Source: Flaccisagitta enflata
Taxonomy: Eukaryota; Chaetognatha; Sagittoidea; Aphragmophora
Length of the DNA: 64,000 nt
Assembly (NCBI GenBank): GCA_965153355.1
Contig: OZ231127.1
Span: 94,240,001 to 94,304,000, forward strand
Direction of reading: 5' to 3'
In this document: positions 47,976 through 60,548 of the stretch, one piece after another
How positions within the stretch are numbered: the stretch's first letter is position 1
How the letters are laid out: each line of letters opens with the position of its first letter
Translations under genes and position numbers: made by a program
Notes under the pieces: generated by a model
Databases searched by the model: none
Told to the model about the DNA's origin: nothing
What the model saw: only the letters and a program-made list of their open reading frames with translations

Positions 47976-48145
47976 CTGGCAAGGAGAGAGAAAAAGAGGT
48001 GGAAAACAAAAGGGGGGGAGGAGAAGGAGGAGAAGGAGGAAGAGGAGGAGAAAGAGATGAAGGAGGAAGAGGGGAGAAGGGGAAGGAAGGGGGAGGAGGA
48101 GAAGAGGGAAGAGTGGGAGAAGAAGAAGGAGGGTGGAGAGTTAGA
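47976..48145 (-). repeat. Expanded pyrimidine tract at exon C' acceptor, block 2
   Basis: About 165 bp GGA/GAA repeat on the plus strand; differs in length and pattern from block 1. Confidence 0.85.
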
Positions 48146-48235
48146 AACACAATGATTATTAACTCTTATAGTTATTGCTTTGCAAATAGAAGGCGGCCAC
48201 TAATCATAAACGATAAGATTAGGGCTGATTGAAAA

Positions 48236-48266
48236 CAACATCAAAACAACAACACTGACAATAACG

Positions 48267-48334
<68 letters not shown>

Positions 48335-48457
48335 AACAGCAACAACAACAAAAACAACAACAACAACAGCAACAACAACAACAACAATAACAACAAAAAC
48401 AAAAACAAAAACAAAAACAAAAACAACAACAACAACAACAACCATAACAACAACAAT

Positions 48458-48492
<35 letters not shown>

Positions 48493-48532
48493 CCAAACAA
48501 ATACAAAAACAAAAACATCAACAACACGTAGT

Positions 48533-48618
<86 letters not shown>

Positions 48619-48667
48619 AAACAACAGCAACAACATTAACAACAACAACAACAACAACAACAACAAT

Positions 48668-48702
<35 letters not shown>

Positions 48703-48712
48703 CCAAACAAAT
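48236..48712. repeat. (AAC)n triplet array inside exon C donor, block 2
   Basis: About 480 bp, shorter than the 710 bp of block 1; starts the same few bases after the donor. Confidence 0.95.
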
Positions 48713-48718
48713 ATTTAC

Positions 48719-48932
48719 CTCCTGCCTTTGGGCGCGTGATAAAACAGATGTTCCTTAGCGCCCGAATTCAGATGCAACAATTCTCCGTTTTCCTCCCAAT
48801 CAACGTGAGTGACGTAAGAAGAAGCTCCACGACAGACGCCAACTCGCTTCGAAGTGCAGACCGCGTAAACGTCGACAAAGTTGTCGCTGGAAGCCACCGC
48901 CAAGTGGTTGTCAGCCGGCGAAAACTTCAAGT
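48719..48932 (-). CDS. EML5/6: EML5/6-like WD40 exon C, block 2
   Basis: 214 nt, acceptor CATCCATTCAG and donor GTAAATATTTG. Reads [58 protein letters not shown]. Same phases as block 1. The Asn in ADNH is the only amino-acid difference between the two blocks that I found in exons B, C, C' and D. Confidence 0.93.
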
Positions 48933-49012
48933 CTGAATGGATGGATGGATGGATGGATGGATGGATGGATGGATGGATGGATGGATGGATGGATAAATGG
49001 ATGGATGGATGG
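48933..49012 (-). repeat. (TGGA)n at exon C acceptor, block 2
   Basis: About 75 bp of GGAT units running into the CATTCAG acceptor. Confidence 0.92.
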
Positions 49013-49516
49013 AAAATGGTTTAGTCGGGTGTTCTAATTCTTCCAAGCTTCCGAGAGGCGTATGGGTTTTCTATAAAAGAGCATTACAGAAATTTCAAAC
49101 ATTTCCTGGAGGCGCCGCCTCACGAGTCCACAATTTATATGCCAACGTTTACTTAGCATGATTGTGCGTTAAATTACTTAAGTGTTTCCTACTGCGAAAA
49201 CGAGACTCCGCTAAAAGGGGCCCCGCCAAAGAATATCATTTAGAATAAAGGTCATAGATTTACGTACATAGCAGGGATTTTCGTAGGAAAAGATGGATTC
49301 TTTGCATATCTTAATATTTTTTTATCATTGAACTAAAGGGCAGTGTCAAAGGGTTTTCAAATTCTACGATTGAATGTAAGTGTAAACCTATTCATACAAA
49401 ACTACCTTCCTTTTCTTATATCTATATTTGATAAAACTTGATTGTATTTTTGTTACTGAGTGATTAAGTTTATCCATGTTGCAGCAATATGTAAATGAGC
49501 CTTTTTACATAAAACA
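49013..49516. other. Intron C/D, block 2
   Basis: Counterpart of 5481-5983, without the DR1 insertion. Confidence 0.6.
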
Positions 49517-49517
49517 T

Positions 49518-49601
<84 letters not shown>

Positions 49602-49622
49602 GTGTGTGTGTGTGTGTGTTTG
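49517..49622. repeat. (GT)n microsatellite
   Basis: Counterpart of 7488-7602. Confidence 0.95.
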
Positions 49623-49855
49623 TGCTAGCAAATTAGGCTTAACAGCAAAAGATAGCTATTATCCATCCTGTTAATCCTGTTGGCCCGTCTGTCTATAACG
49701 CATGAGTCAAAAGTGTAATGACAAGCGTTAATGATGGTATTTGTTTGCACACTATGATGGCCCCTTTATCTTAAATTTCAACGAGATCTGCTGAAGCAAA
49801 ATTCTGATTTTGATACAATTACCTTATTTACAAATTTTGGTAGAATAACCTTATT
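49623..49855. other. Intron, block 2
   Basis: Same as 7603-7828 in block 1. Confidence 0.55.
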
Positions 49856-49858
49856 GGA

Positions 49859-49888
49859 AAAAAGTCGAATTACGTAATTCGACTTTTT
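49859..49888. other. Perfect 30-bp palindrome
   Basis: AAAAAGTCGAATTAC followed directly by its exact reverse complement, with no spacer, at the edge of the insertion. Confidence 0.95.
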
Positions 49889-50224
49889 GAAACGTATGGG
49901 AGAAATAAAGTTTTCCATTTTCGGTTTGGGGCAATTTTTGAAAGTTGGGTCATTTTGGGGCTGGGAGTATACATTTTTTTATATTCACAGCTAAGAAAGA
50001 GCTTATTTTTCTCTTTCAAGTGGCGCCAACCAGAAGTCTCTACGATCATTAGTTTTGGCGCTATGAATTTTTTAATCTTTTTTTATTTTTTCGCATTTTT
50101 GCGAAAATCGAGATTTCTCATTGATCCTATTTTTCGGCCCCTATGTAACAAGACAGAAGAGTCAGGATGTTACACAAATTGACCCTGATTTTTATGACGC
50201 TAGCTTTTGCATTTTATTTTGCTT

Positions 50225-50556
<332 letters not shown>

Positions 50557-50603
50557 GCAAGCACACAGGCACACATTCAAAAACAAAGGAAGACCAAATA
50601 AAA

Positions 50604-51080
50604 AGTCATCCAAGGATCGCACATGGTCAGCGGTACCCGATGCCCTGCTTGGAGTGATTAGCTGAAGAAGTGGAGTGAGAGCAGGGCAGCGGCCCCAAAG
50701 GGCCGATGTCCTGTAGGACACAGGGGTGAACCGTTACGTCTGTCTGATATATTATGAGAATTTGAGGTCTGAAAGGCTGGATCTAGGGCCCAAGAGGCTG
50801 GATTTGAGGCCCAAGAGGCTGGATTTGAGGCCCAAGAGGCTGGATTTGAGGCTAGAGAGGCTGTATTTGAGGCCTGAGAGGCTGTATTTGAGGCCTGAGA
50901 GGCTGTATTTGAGGCCTGAGAGGCTGGATTTGAGGCCTGAGAGGCCAGATTTGAGGCCTGAGAAGCCAGATTTGAGGCCTGAGAGGCTTGAGAAGCTTCG
51001 GAGGGGGGGGACGTACGTACGTACGTAACGGTTCACCCCTGTGTCCTACAGGACATCGGCCCTTTGGGGCCGCTGCCCAA
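50604..51080. mobile_element. Family F foldback, archetype copy
   Basis: Left: GTCAGCGGTACCCGATGCCC, hairpin GCCCTGC…GCAGGGC, then GCGGCCCCAAAGGGCCGATG, TCCTGTAGGACACAGGGG and TGAACCGTTACGT. Right, from about 51020 to 51077, is the exact reverse complement of the roughly 56 bp from GGGCAGCGG to TTACGT. Between them are about ten 21-bp units of GAGGCCTGAGAGGCTGGATTT. Confidence 0.88.
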
Positions 51081-51226
51081 AAAGAGAGGCAGAGAGACAG
51101 ATTGAATGACAAAAACAAGAGGCAGTCAACCGGACAACATGAGATGCACAGAGAAGAAGATGCAATAAAAAAAAACTCCCATTTACGACTTTTTTCCAGT
51201 CGGCGAGAGCCGCCTTTATTGGTACA

Positions 51227-51660
51227 TATGCTTGTCCATACATGTTTGGATGAACGTGGGCAAAACGTCGGTGGATGTAAAATTTTCTTACATAAACACA
51301 TAATCAATCAATTCCACATAACCTAACAAAAGAGCTCCAGAGTATGAGCCCCATTCAAAGAATTTCGTTATTAGTTGCAAAACGCATTTACGTAGCTCAT
51401 TCAAAAAGATGATTCTTGTGAAAGATTTCGGTCTTTTTAACAGCTCAATATTTTTCATAATTAAACTGATAGGCAGTTTCATCAGGTTTTGAAATTTTAC
51501 TCTCGGTTTTTAACGTAGTCTTATTCCTATGAAACTACGTTCCCAATGATCTTCTCTTATTTGGTAACTTAGAAGTCGTTTTGTTACTGAATATTTGAGT
51601 ATGTCAGACTTGCAACAATATGTAAATGAGCCTTTTGTATATCAAGTTGGACACAGCTGG
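51227..51660. other. Intron, block 2
   Basis: Counterpart of 7829-8260. Confidence 0.55.
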
Positions 51661-52375
<715 letters not shown>

Positions 52376-52530
52376 TGATTGAATGAATGAATGAATGAAT
52401 GAATGAATGAATGAATGAATGAATGAATGAATGAATGAATGAATGAATGAATGAATGAACGAATGAATGAATGAATGAATAAATGAATGAATGAATGTAT
52501 GGATGAATGAATGAATAATTGAATGAATGA
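52376..52530. repeat. (GAAT)n microsatellite
   Basis: About 150 bp. Confidence 0.97.
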
Positions 52531-52654
52531 AAAAAGATGAACAAAGGAAAACAGGAATGGATCAACAGTTGGCTGATATCGCGAACCAATGGGCCAACTA
52601 TAATGCTTTTATAGATGTAAATTCATAATGATAGTTTTTTCTCATAATTTGTTA

Positions 52655-52994
52655 CAGTAGGTGACGTTCATACTTGGAAATACAGGGGAATTCATAATAG
52701 GAAAACAAATAAATTTAAAAGATTGATATGTAGAATATGACAACTAACCAAACGAGCGATATTATTACAGAACATACTATGAGAAAGTTGTAGCAAATTT
52801 CATTTTAAGCAATTTTTCCTCAAAAAATTGATATTTTAGCGAAAATACATGGAAATGTGTTTCCATAGCAACCAACCCCCATCGTCAATTAAGCATCCTT
52901 TTATTAATTTATATTCCAAATATCAGTCATTTATATTAATTCATCTTCCCAATATGAATTCCCCCATATTTCCAAGTCTAGACAACATCTACTG
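52655..52994. mobile_element. CAGTAG-end MITE, intact copy
   Basis: TA (52653-52654), CAGTAGGTGACG, then inverted halves ending CAACATCTACTG and TA (52995-52996); 340 bp. It contains the single ACTATGAG (52776-52783) that the hAT-like element duplicated in block 1. Confidence 0.85.
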
Positions 52995-53139
52995 TATCTA
53001 TCGTGACTGCAGATAATCGTCAAAAGAAAAGCAATTAGTCAGCTATTGTTAAACGAATCTCTGTCACAATCACTGTGTTGCAGTGTAAAACTAATGTTAA
53101 ATGGTATAAACATAATTCATAAAGTTGGCCCGTCGTTTT

Positions 53140-53471
53140 TGGAAATGAGCCACAATCAAGTGATATTACCGTTGTTACGTTCAGTTCGGTCATAGAAGAA
53201 TGAATGAATGAATGAATGAATGAAAGAATGAATGAATGAATGAATGAATGAATGAATGAATGAATGAATGAATGAATGAATGAACAGTTGAACTGAACTC
53301 ACTCAAGTGACATTACCGTTGATACGCTCAGTTCGGTCATAGAAGAATGAATGAATGAATGGATGAATGAATGAATGAATGAATAAATGAATGAATGAAT
53401 GGATGAATGAATGAATGAATGAATGAATGGATGAGTGAACAGTTGATCTAAAATCTTTCAGGGGATATTAC
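53140..53471 (-). repeat. Duplicated exon D donor segments with (TTCA)n, block 2
   Basis: Donor-like copies at about 53162-53200 (…GAACGTAACAACGGTAATA) and 53318-53342 (…GAGCGTATCAACGGTAATG), separated by GAAT repeats, precede the true donor at 53471 in genomic order. Confidence 0.85.
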
Positions 53472-53596
53472 CGTTGATACGTTCAGTTCGGTCATGGAAT
53501 AATGCGATGTCTTCAAGTGAGTCTGCGTCGTAGACCCGGAAACTTCCGTCGTTGAAACCAACAGCCAGAGCCAGACCCTCGTTAGTAAAGGCCACA
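53472..53596 (-). CDS. EML5/6: EML5/6-like WD40 exon D, block 2
   Basis: 125 nt, acceptor TTCATTCAG and donor GTAATATCC. Reads VAFTNEGLALAVGFNDGSF, RVYDADSLEDIALFHDRTE, RIN. It joins upstream exon E2 as AG|T (Ser), giving EKAFSVAFTNEG, and downstream exon C2 as G|AC (Asp). It encodes one WD40 blade of the EML propeller. Three silent differences from block 1. Confidence 0.93.
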
Positions 53597-54875
53597 CTGA
53601 ATGAAAGAAGACAACAATGAAACAACGCCAGACCCTCATTGGTGAATGCCACGCTGAATGAAAGAAGACAACAATGAAACAACGCCAGACCCTCGTTAGT
53701 AAATGCCACACTGAATGGAAAAAGACAATAATGAAACCAACAGCCAATGCCAGACCCTCGTTAGTAAATGCCACACTGAATGGAAAAAGACAATAATGAA
53801 ACCAACAGCCAATGCCAGACCCTCGTTAGTAAAGGCCACACTGAATGGAAAAAGACAATAATGAAACCAACAGCCAATGCCAGACCCTCGTTAGTAAAGG
53901 CCACACTGAATGAAAGAAGACAACAATGAAACAACGCCAGACCCTCATTGGTGAATGCCACACTGAATGAAAGAAGACAACAATGAAACCAACAGCCAGA
54001 GCCAGACCCTCATTTGTAAATGCCACACTGAATAAAAGAAGACAACAAAGAATGCAACAGCCAATGCCACACCCTCATTGGTGAATGCCACACTGAATAA
54101 GAGAAGATAACAATGAAACCAACAGCCAATGCCAGACCCTCATTGGTAAATGCCACACTGAATGAAAGAAGACAATGATGAAACCAACAGCTAACGCCAG
54201 ACCCCCATTCGTAAATGCCACACTGAATGAAAGAAGACAACAATGAAACCAACAGCCAATGCCACACCCTCATTGGTGAATGCCACACTGAATAAGAGAA
54301 GATAACAATGAAACCAACAGCCAATGCCAGACCCTCATTGGTGAATGCCACAATGAATGAAAGAAGACAACAATGAAACCAACAGCCAACGCCAGACCCT
54401 CATTGGTGAATGGCACACTGAATGAAAGACGACAACATTGAAACCAACAGCCAACGCCAGACCCTCGTTAGTAAAGGCCACACTGAATGAGAGAAGACAA
54501 CAATGAAACCAACAGCCAGCATCAAGCCTTAATTGGTAAATGCCACATTGAATGATAGAAGACAACTATGAAACCAACAGCCACCGCCGAACCCTCACTG
54601 GTAAATATAACACGGAATGAAAGAAGACAACAATGAAACCAACAGCTAACGCCAGACCCTCATTGATAAATGCCACACTGAATGAATGAAGACAACAATG
54701 AAACCAACACCCAATACCAGACCCTCATCGGTAAATGCCACACTGAACGAAATATGACAACAATGAAACCAACAGCCAATGCACGACCCTCATTCGTAAA
54801 TGCCACACTGAATGAAAGAAGACAACAATGAAACCAACAACCAACGCCACACCCTTATTGGTGAAGGCCACACTG
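53560..54875 (-). repeat. 65-bp splice-site array at exon D, block 2
   Basis: About 20 units of the same repeat as 13690-14405. Some lack 15-20 bp around CCAACAGCCAATGCC. Nearly every unit keeps TTTCATTCAG on the minus strand. Confidence 0.93.
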
Positions 54876-54881
54876 AAGGAA

Positions 54882-54955
54882 AGGGATGACAAGATACTTT
54901 CTTCAATGACTGTAGCAAAGATGGTTTGTCTTGAACCTTCTGTCACTATCTCAAC
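54882..54955 (-). pseudogene. Possible relict fragment of exon E
   Basis: Minus-strand RQTIFATVIEES resembles [12 protein letters not shown] of exon E, and the DNA aligns at roughly three of four bases over about 45 nt. No splice donor at the expected place. It sits between the array and exon E, as if an E-to-D segment had been duplicated and decayed. Confidence 0.4.
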
Positions 54956-55732
<777 letters not shown>

Positions 55733-56272
55733 AAAAAAACACCAAAAACGCCGAAAGCATTTGCGTTTCCAGCCAAATTCTATCTTTCAGCGTTGGAATT
55801 AGAATAGATTTTAGTCTTAGGAATTCCTAACTAAAGGGCTTATAAAAAGGTCATTATAATTGTTTTGCAGCCCAGCACTGCCGCATTTCCCGTAAAGCTA
55901 ATACTATACTATTCACAAACGTAGACAAGTTTTTTCGTGCCCCTGACACCCCTAATTTTCCGGATCCCATCCCCAAAGTTTTTTTTTCATCTTTTTGTTT
56001 TTTCTCTTTAAGTAAGTTTTCTCATAAGATCCTCAAGACGTTGTCCTAGGCTCTCGAGACCGCGATTTTTGAATTCCTCGTGAAAAATTGGACAGGAAAT
56101 GAGAAAACCGTGCCTTTTTGGCAAAACCGAAATTTGAAATTACACTCGTTTTCATCAGTACTACCCTCGAATATTTTGCCGCCATTTTTTCTGTCAGTGA
56201 TGGAATCTGTTTCTCTCTTTGAAACTTCGGCGTAGTCTATGATGTTGCATTACCAGGGTAGATTCCGATATT
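55733..56272. other. No gene recognised
   Basis: Unique sequence. Confidence 0.4.
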
Positions 56273-56450
56273 AACCGACAAAGAATAGAAGAAGATAAAG
56301 AAGAAGATAAAGAAGAAGAAAAAGAAGAAGAAGAAGAAGAAGAAGGAGAAGGAGAAGGAGAAGGAGAAGGAGAAGGAGAAGGAGAAGAAAAAGAAAAAGA
56401 AAACTGAAGGAAAAGAAAAAGAAACAGAAGACGATGCTGAAGAAGAAGAT
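56273..56450. repeat. (GAA)n/(GAAGGA)n microsatellite
   Basis: About 175 bp of GAA and GGAGAA repeats; Leu/Phe/Ser frames are artefacts. Confidence 0.95.
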
Positions 56451-56499
56451 TAACAAGCCCAGGCGGCCAACTCGATGCGTCATCTCCATGATATTAAAA

Positions 56500-56870
56500 G
56501 AGGCGTAACGGATGGATGGACGGACGGATGGACAGACCTTCTTATAGAGAAATTAGAGATGCGATGAGCCGATGACGCATCTGAAAAGAAGAAGACGGCG
56601 AAGAAGAAGACAATGATGAAGAAGAAGATGATAAAGAAGAAGATGATAAAGGTGTGGGCACGGACGTCCAATTCCCATTTACACAGCCCCCTCCACAGTC
56701 CACACACACCCAAACATAAGCAAAAAGTGAAAAAAAAACCGATTGTTTTCCCATTCTTTGACTACTTCTGATGGATGGACGGACAGATGGACAGACCAAT
56801 GGATGGACCAACAGACCGATGGATGGACAAAGCCTCTTTTAGAGTTCCGTTACTGCAAGTAAAAAGAAGA
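56500..56870 (+). mobile_element. Two family H tails, GATGCG variant
   Basis: GGATGGACGGACGG repeats then TTAGAGATGCGATGAGCCG…GACGCATCTGAAAAG (stem GATGCG/CGCATC). A second GGACAGATGGACAGACC run ends TTTTAGAGTTCCGTTACTGC. Confidence 0.55.
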
Positions 56871-57059
56871 AGATGTAATCAACATTAAAGGACTATAACT
56901 TCACATCCATTATAGGTTGATTTCCGTTACTCTTGCATCTGTTATAGCGGGACATAATTATACATTGTTTTTAATTGGGGTCTACGCGACTCCCCCCCCT
57001 GTTTGTCGGTCTGTCCATCTGTCAATTGGTTAGTCCTCCTTTTACTTTTTTGGCGTTAT
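56871..57059. other. Family H remnant (minus)
   Basis: GTCTACGCGACTCCCCCCCC and GTCGGTCTGTCC at 56980-57020. Confidence 0.4.
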
Positions 57060-57580
57060 TGAGCTGTTTGAGCCCACTGCTCCTGCCCTAAGTGGTATGC
57101 CGATTTGGCCAGTTAGTGCACTCGAATTTTAATAAATCTCATACATTCATGAAGTCCTTCCATTTCAAGTATCTGTATCAAGCTTCAACCAATTTGGTTG
57201 AAAAGTACCAAAGTTATGCATGTTTTTCACATTTAAGGTAGGAGGCTGTTTGGGTGGTAGGCCAGTCTGGCCGTTAGCATGCTGAAATATATATGAATCA
57301 CGTTGAGTCCTTCCATTGAGTCTTCTTACCAAGTTCTAGCTAAATCGGTTGAAAAACACCAAAGTTATCCACATGTTTCACTTTAAGGCTAGTAGGGCCT
57401 AGTCGGCTGGTTGGGCTGGTAGGGTTGGTCTGATCATAGCACACGCGTAGGATACAAATCAGCTTACTTTGGTACAACTTCCCTTCAAGTGTGAAGCAAA
57501 TGGGTCCAGGCGTTCAAGAGTTAGCCCATTTTTAAAATTGTGGAAAATGACAACAACAGCTTCATACTTCATGGGCTTGC
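57060..57580 (+). mobile_element. Dispersed repeat DR1, partial and internally repeated
   Basis: Two about 125-bp sub-repeats of AAGTTATGCATG…GGTAGGCCAGTCTGGCC and AAGTTATCCACATG…GGCTGGTTGGGCTGG, with GAGTCCTTCCATT in each. Confidence 0.5.
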
Positions 57581-58181
57581 GACGCTATGCGACGGCTCGG
57601 AGGGGGTTGAGCGTTTGGTATGATGGAGAGATATATCATGTGAACATGCACATTCATTTCCTGCAATTTCCCCATGAATTAAGGCGGCAAAACTAAGGCT
57701 TTAACAAATTGACGTTTTATAGTAATACTTTCTTAATATGCCAAAAAGCTCAAATTCAGACCAATGATACAATAGATATTCATGTATCAGATTCCTATAT
57801 CTAATTCTCATTGATCCAAAATGTATAGATATTGCAATCAATCATAATTACTATTTCAACACAAAAAATGTACATTTTCCCCTTTTTTCGACATAATTGA
57901 ATGTGCTATTGCAATTACAATATAAAAAATCACTTTCTATGATTCTACCTAGCTTTTCCGCCATCTTTTTGTGATTTTAAAGATATTTTCCTACTAATAT
58001 TACTTAAATGTAATAATATTCATTCATGGCTAAAAAGAAAAACGTCTCCTCAATGGCGGCATACGTTTAGATGAACCAAGCAGACTTCTTCTGCAAAAAC
58101 TTACTTTAAGTTGTTTTCCTCTGAGATTGCGCAAGTTGTTGTAAACTCCAACGCAATTTTGTTCTGTTTCAAATAGGGATG
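57581..58181. other. No gene recognised
   Basis: AT-rich unique sequence. Confidence 0.4.
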
Positions 58182-58385
58182 TGGAAGAGATATGTCACCA
58201 GCCAAAACCCTACCGCGATGGCGCAGCATTTAGAGTTGAGCTATGGAGTGAGAAACACCATCAATCCCTTATCGAATAAGCAAGATCAGGTTTCAAAGAC
58301 AAAAGCTCTATGGGGCTTGAAAATGATGCCGCGTTAGCTTTTGTTGTCCTTCAACCAGATCACGCATTGATTTTTTTCTATTTCA
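58182..58385 (+). mobile_element. Short interspersed repeat with (GA)n tail, copy 2
   Basis: GATATGTCACCAGCCAAAAC to TTTTTCTATTTCATGAGAG, then GA repeats. Same element as 37921-38122 in the opposite orientation. Confidence 0.65.
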
Positions 58386-58392
58386 TGAGAGA

Positions 58393-58439
<47 letters not shown>

Positions 58440-58443
58440 AAGA

Positions 58444-58484
<41 letters not shown>

Positions 58485-58590
58485 AGAGAAAGAGAAGAAA
58501 GAGAAAAAGAGAAAAAAAAGAAAGAAAAACAGAAAAAAAGAGAAAGAGAAACAGAAACAGAGACAAAAAAAAGAGAGAGAAAGAGAGAGC

Positions 58591-58634
<44 letters not shown>

Positions 58635-58765
58635 TAGAGAAAAGAAAAAAAGAAAAAAAAGAGAAAAAAAGAGAGGCAGAAAAAAAGAGGAAGAAAGAGA
58701 GAGAAAGAGTTGAGGGGGAATAAAATAAAGTAAAAAAGAAAAAAAAGACAGAAAGAAAGAAAAAA
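58386..58765. repeat. (GA)n/(GAAA)n tract
   Basis: About 380 bp, purine-only on the plus strand; tail of the preceding repeat. Confidence 0.95.
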
Positions 58766-59135
58766 CAAGGCTGGATACAGGGCAAGACAGTCGCGGACGG
58801 TTGGGAAGGAGCGGAAATGCAAAAAAAAACTCACGATTTAAAAATGTGAAGGACGGATGGACCGACGGACCAATAAACCAATTAAGAAAAAACAAAAATA
58901 TAGAAAAAGATGAAAAGAAAAGAAAAAAACATAAATGAAATAAGGCCAACACCTATAAGTTGCATGCGAGACTTACAGGTTGACTTAGAATGATTTAGAA
59001 TGACTTAAAAAGACTTAGTATACTTTAAAATGACTTAAAATGACTTTTAAAAATAAAATTGATAAAAAAAAGTAAAATGTGACCAACCAACCAACCGACG
59101 GACGGACAGACAAAGCGGGGTTTACGCTACTAAAA
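58766..59135 (+). mobile_element. Two family H elements in tandem
   Basis: ACAAGGCTGGATACAGGGC (58766) to GGATGGACCGACGG (58870), truncated. Then ATAAGGCCAACACCTATAAG, GACTTAAAATGAC repeats, CCAACCGACGG and CGCTACTAAAAATTG (59121-59135). Confidence 0.65.
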
Positions 59136-59257
59136 ATTGAACTGAAAGAGTGAAAGAGTTTGAGGTAAAAGTGGTAATAACATAAAACAATGGGACTATA
59201 TTATTCACTTAAGTGACCACTGAAACTACTTCTGACTGGTGACCTACATGATGTGGA
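59136..59257. other. No feature recognised
   Basis: Unique short stretch. Confidence 0.4.
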
Positions 59258-59373
59258 AGCGATTGACCGCTTCCATTTTGGAGGATGGGATAGCTACTAG
59301 TATTTGTACTACAAAATGGAAGCGGAAGCGGTGGAAGCGGCACTAAAATTGACCGCTTCCACATCCCTAGTTT
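59258..59373. repeat. Inverted repeat around GTGGAAGCGGTCAA
   Basis: GATGTGGAAGCGATTGACCG…ATTTTG is mirrored by CAAAATGGAAGCGG…TTGACCGCTTCCACATC, an about 115-bp hairpin-forming unit. Confidence 0.75.
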
Positions 59374-59511
59374 CAAACTTTACCACGAGGGTTCGTGGTC
59401 GGTTTCCCACTACAGCACCAACCCGATACACTGAACTGATTGCTGCCACAACACCAGCATCACAAACTGTTGTTGCAGCTGAAGTTCATTGCAGTTATCG
59501 TTCATACTGTG

Positions 59512-59922
59512 CTAATGTATTGCGATTTGATTGGTATCATTATCAGCGACTGTAGTCAGAGGATTTATCCCTTCGACGGATGATGTTTTATTTCTTTTTC
59601 TTTTCAAACTTTCAGCTACATCTGTCATGTCATCGACCTGATTTTTGATAATTTTAAAAGCTTCTTCAAGATCTTTTATTTTATCATCACGCTTTTTGTT
59701 TTTGTCCATGAGGTCTTTGTAAGAAAGGGCGAGAAAATCAAGAACTGTTTTCTGCTGCGCAAGAGCTGTATTCATTTGCTGGCACGCAGAAGTTGTGTCT
59801 TGGTTCATTTGACTGGTATTTTTTGCGGTGGCCAACATGGTTTGATGGTCCTCCAAAAACTTTCTCTGGTTTTCTTGGATAGTTTCTAGTTGTTTTGGCA
59901 AAGATTTCATTTTTTCAATCAT
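59512..59922 (-). CDS. Uncharacterised small coiled-coil-like ORF
   Basis: 136-codon ORF with its own ATG and TAG. Lys/Glu/Gln-rich with helical character (LPKQLETIQENQRKFLEDH; KRDDKIKDLEEAFKIIKNQV) and a basic ESLKRKRNK patch that could be a nuclear signal. Composition is not low-complexity, and no microsatellite explains it. No conserved domain recognised. Regulatory signals not obvious. It may be a small gene, a terminal exon, or a remnant of a mobile-element accessory protein. Confidence 0.35.
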   Translation of the reverse strand: MIEKMKSLPKQLETIQENQRKFLEDHQTMLATAKNTSQMNQDTTSACQQMNTALAQQKTVLDFLALSYKDLMDKNKKRDDKIKDLEEAFKIIKNQVDDMTDVAESLKRKRNKTSSVEGINPLTTVADNDTNQIAIH

Positions 59923-59939
59923 GATACGAGTTTTTGTGA

Positions 59940-60548
59940 AATTTGCAGGTATTCCGTTGACGGTATTATGGCATTATTGTCCCAAATACGGGAACGACGT
60001 ATCAAAACTCCCAGTATGCAGCAGTTTCAAAACGTCCAAAAAACCATTTATGCATACAACAACGTCCTTTTGTGGTTGTAATCTGGGGTTTTGAAACGCA
60101 GGCATAGTTTCCGTTTTGAAACCGCGTTTTTTGGGAGTATCAAAACTGCATAAAAAGGGCTTTTTAAAACATGACTAAAATACCATTTCTTTCTCACTTC
60201 TAGCCAGTTTTTTTTTTTTTTTTCGTTTTAAAACTGAAGAAATGAACTTTTTCAAACAAAGGCAGTAGCAGTGGCAGTAAAATTATGAAATATGAAATCG
60301 CCGTTCCCATAAGCAATCTTTTTGCAGTTTTGAAACTGTAAAAAAGTTGCTTGTAAAAATGTTTCACAAATTCAATTTTTTGCAGTTTCAAAAGTGTAAA
60401 AAAATAAGCTTTTTGTAATGTCCTTCAAAGTAGTAAAACATTACACATTAGCAAATTTACGTAAAATACAAGTGACATGGAATCACAATTCAACAACAAT
60501 AGGACGGCAAGCATTTGATGGCGACACATAGTGTTTCACCACATTATT
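59940..60548. other. GTTTTGAAAC-rich repeat region, left part
   Basis: GGCATAGTTTCCGTTTTGAAAC (60103) is the near reverse complement of GTTTTGAAACGGAGACTATGCC (61593), so 59940-61710 may be a large inverted structure with later insertions inside. Confidence 0.45.

Noticed and set aside
50726-51307. Leu/Arg repeat frames (LRPKRLD units)
   Set aside because: 21-bp core of the family F foldback read as protein.
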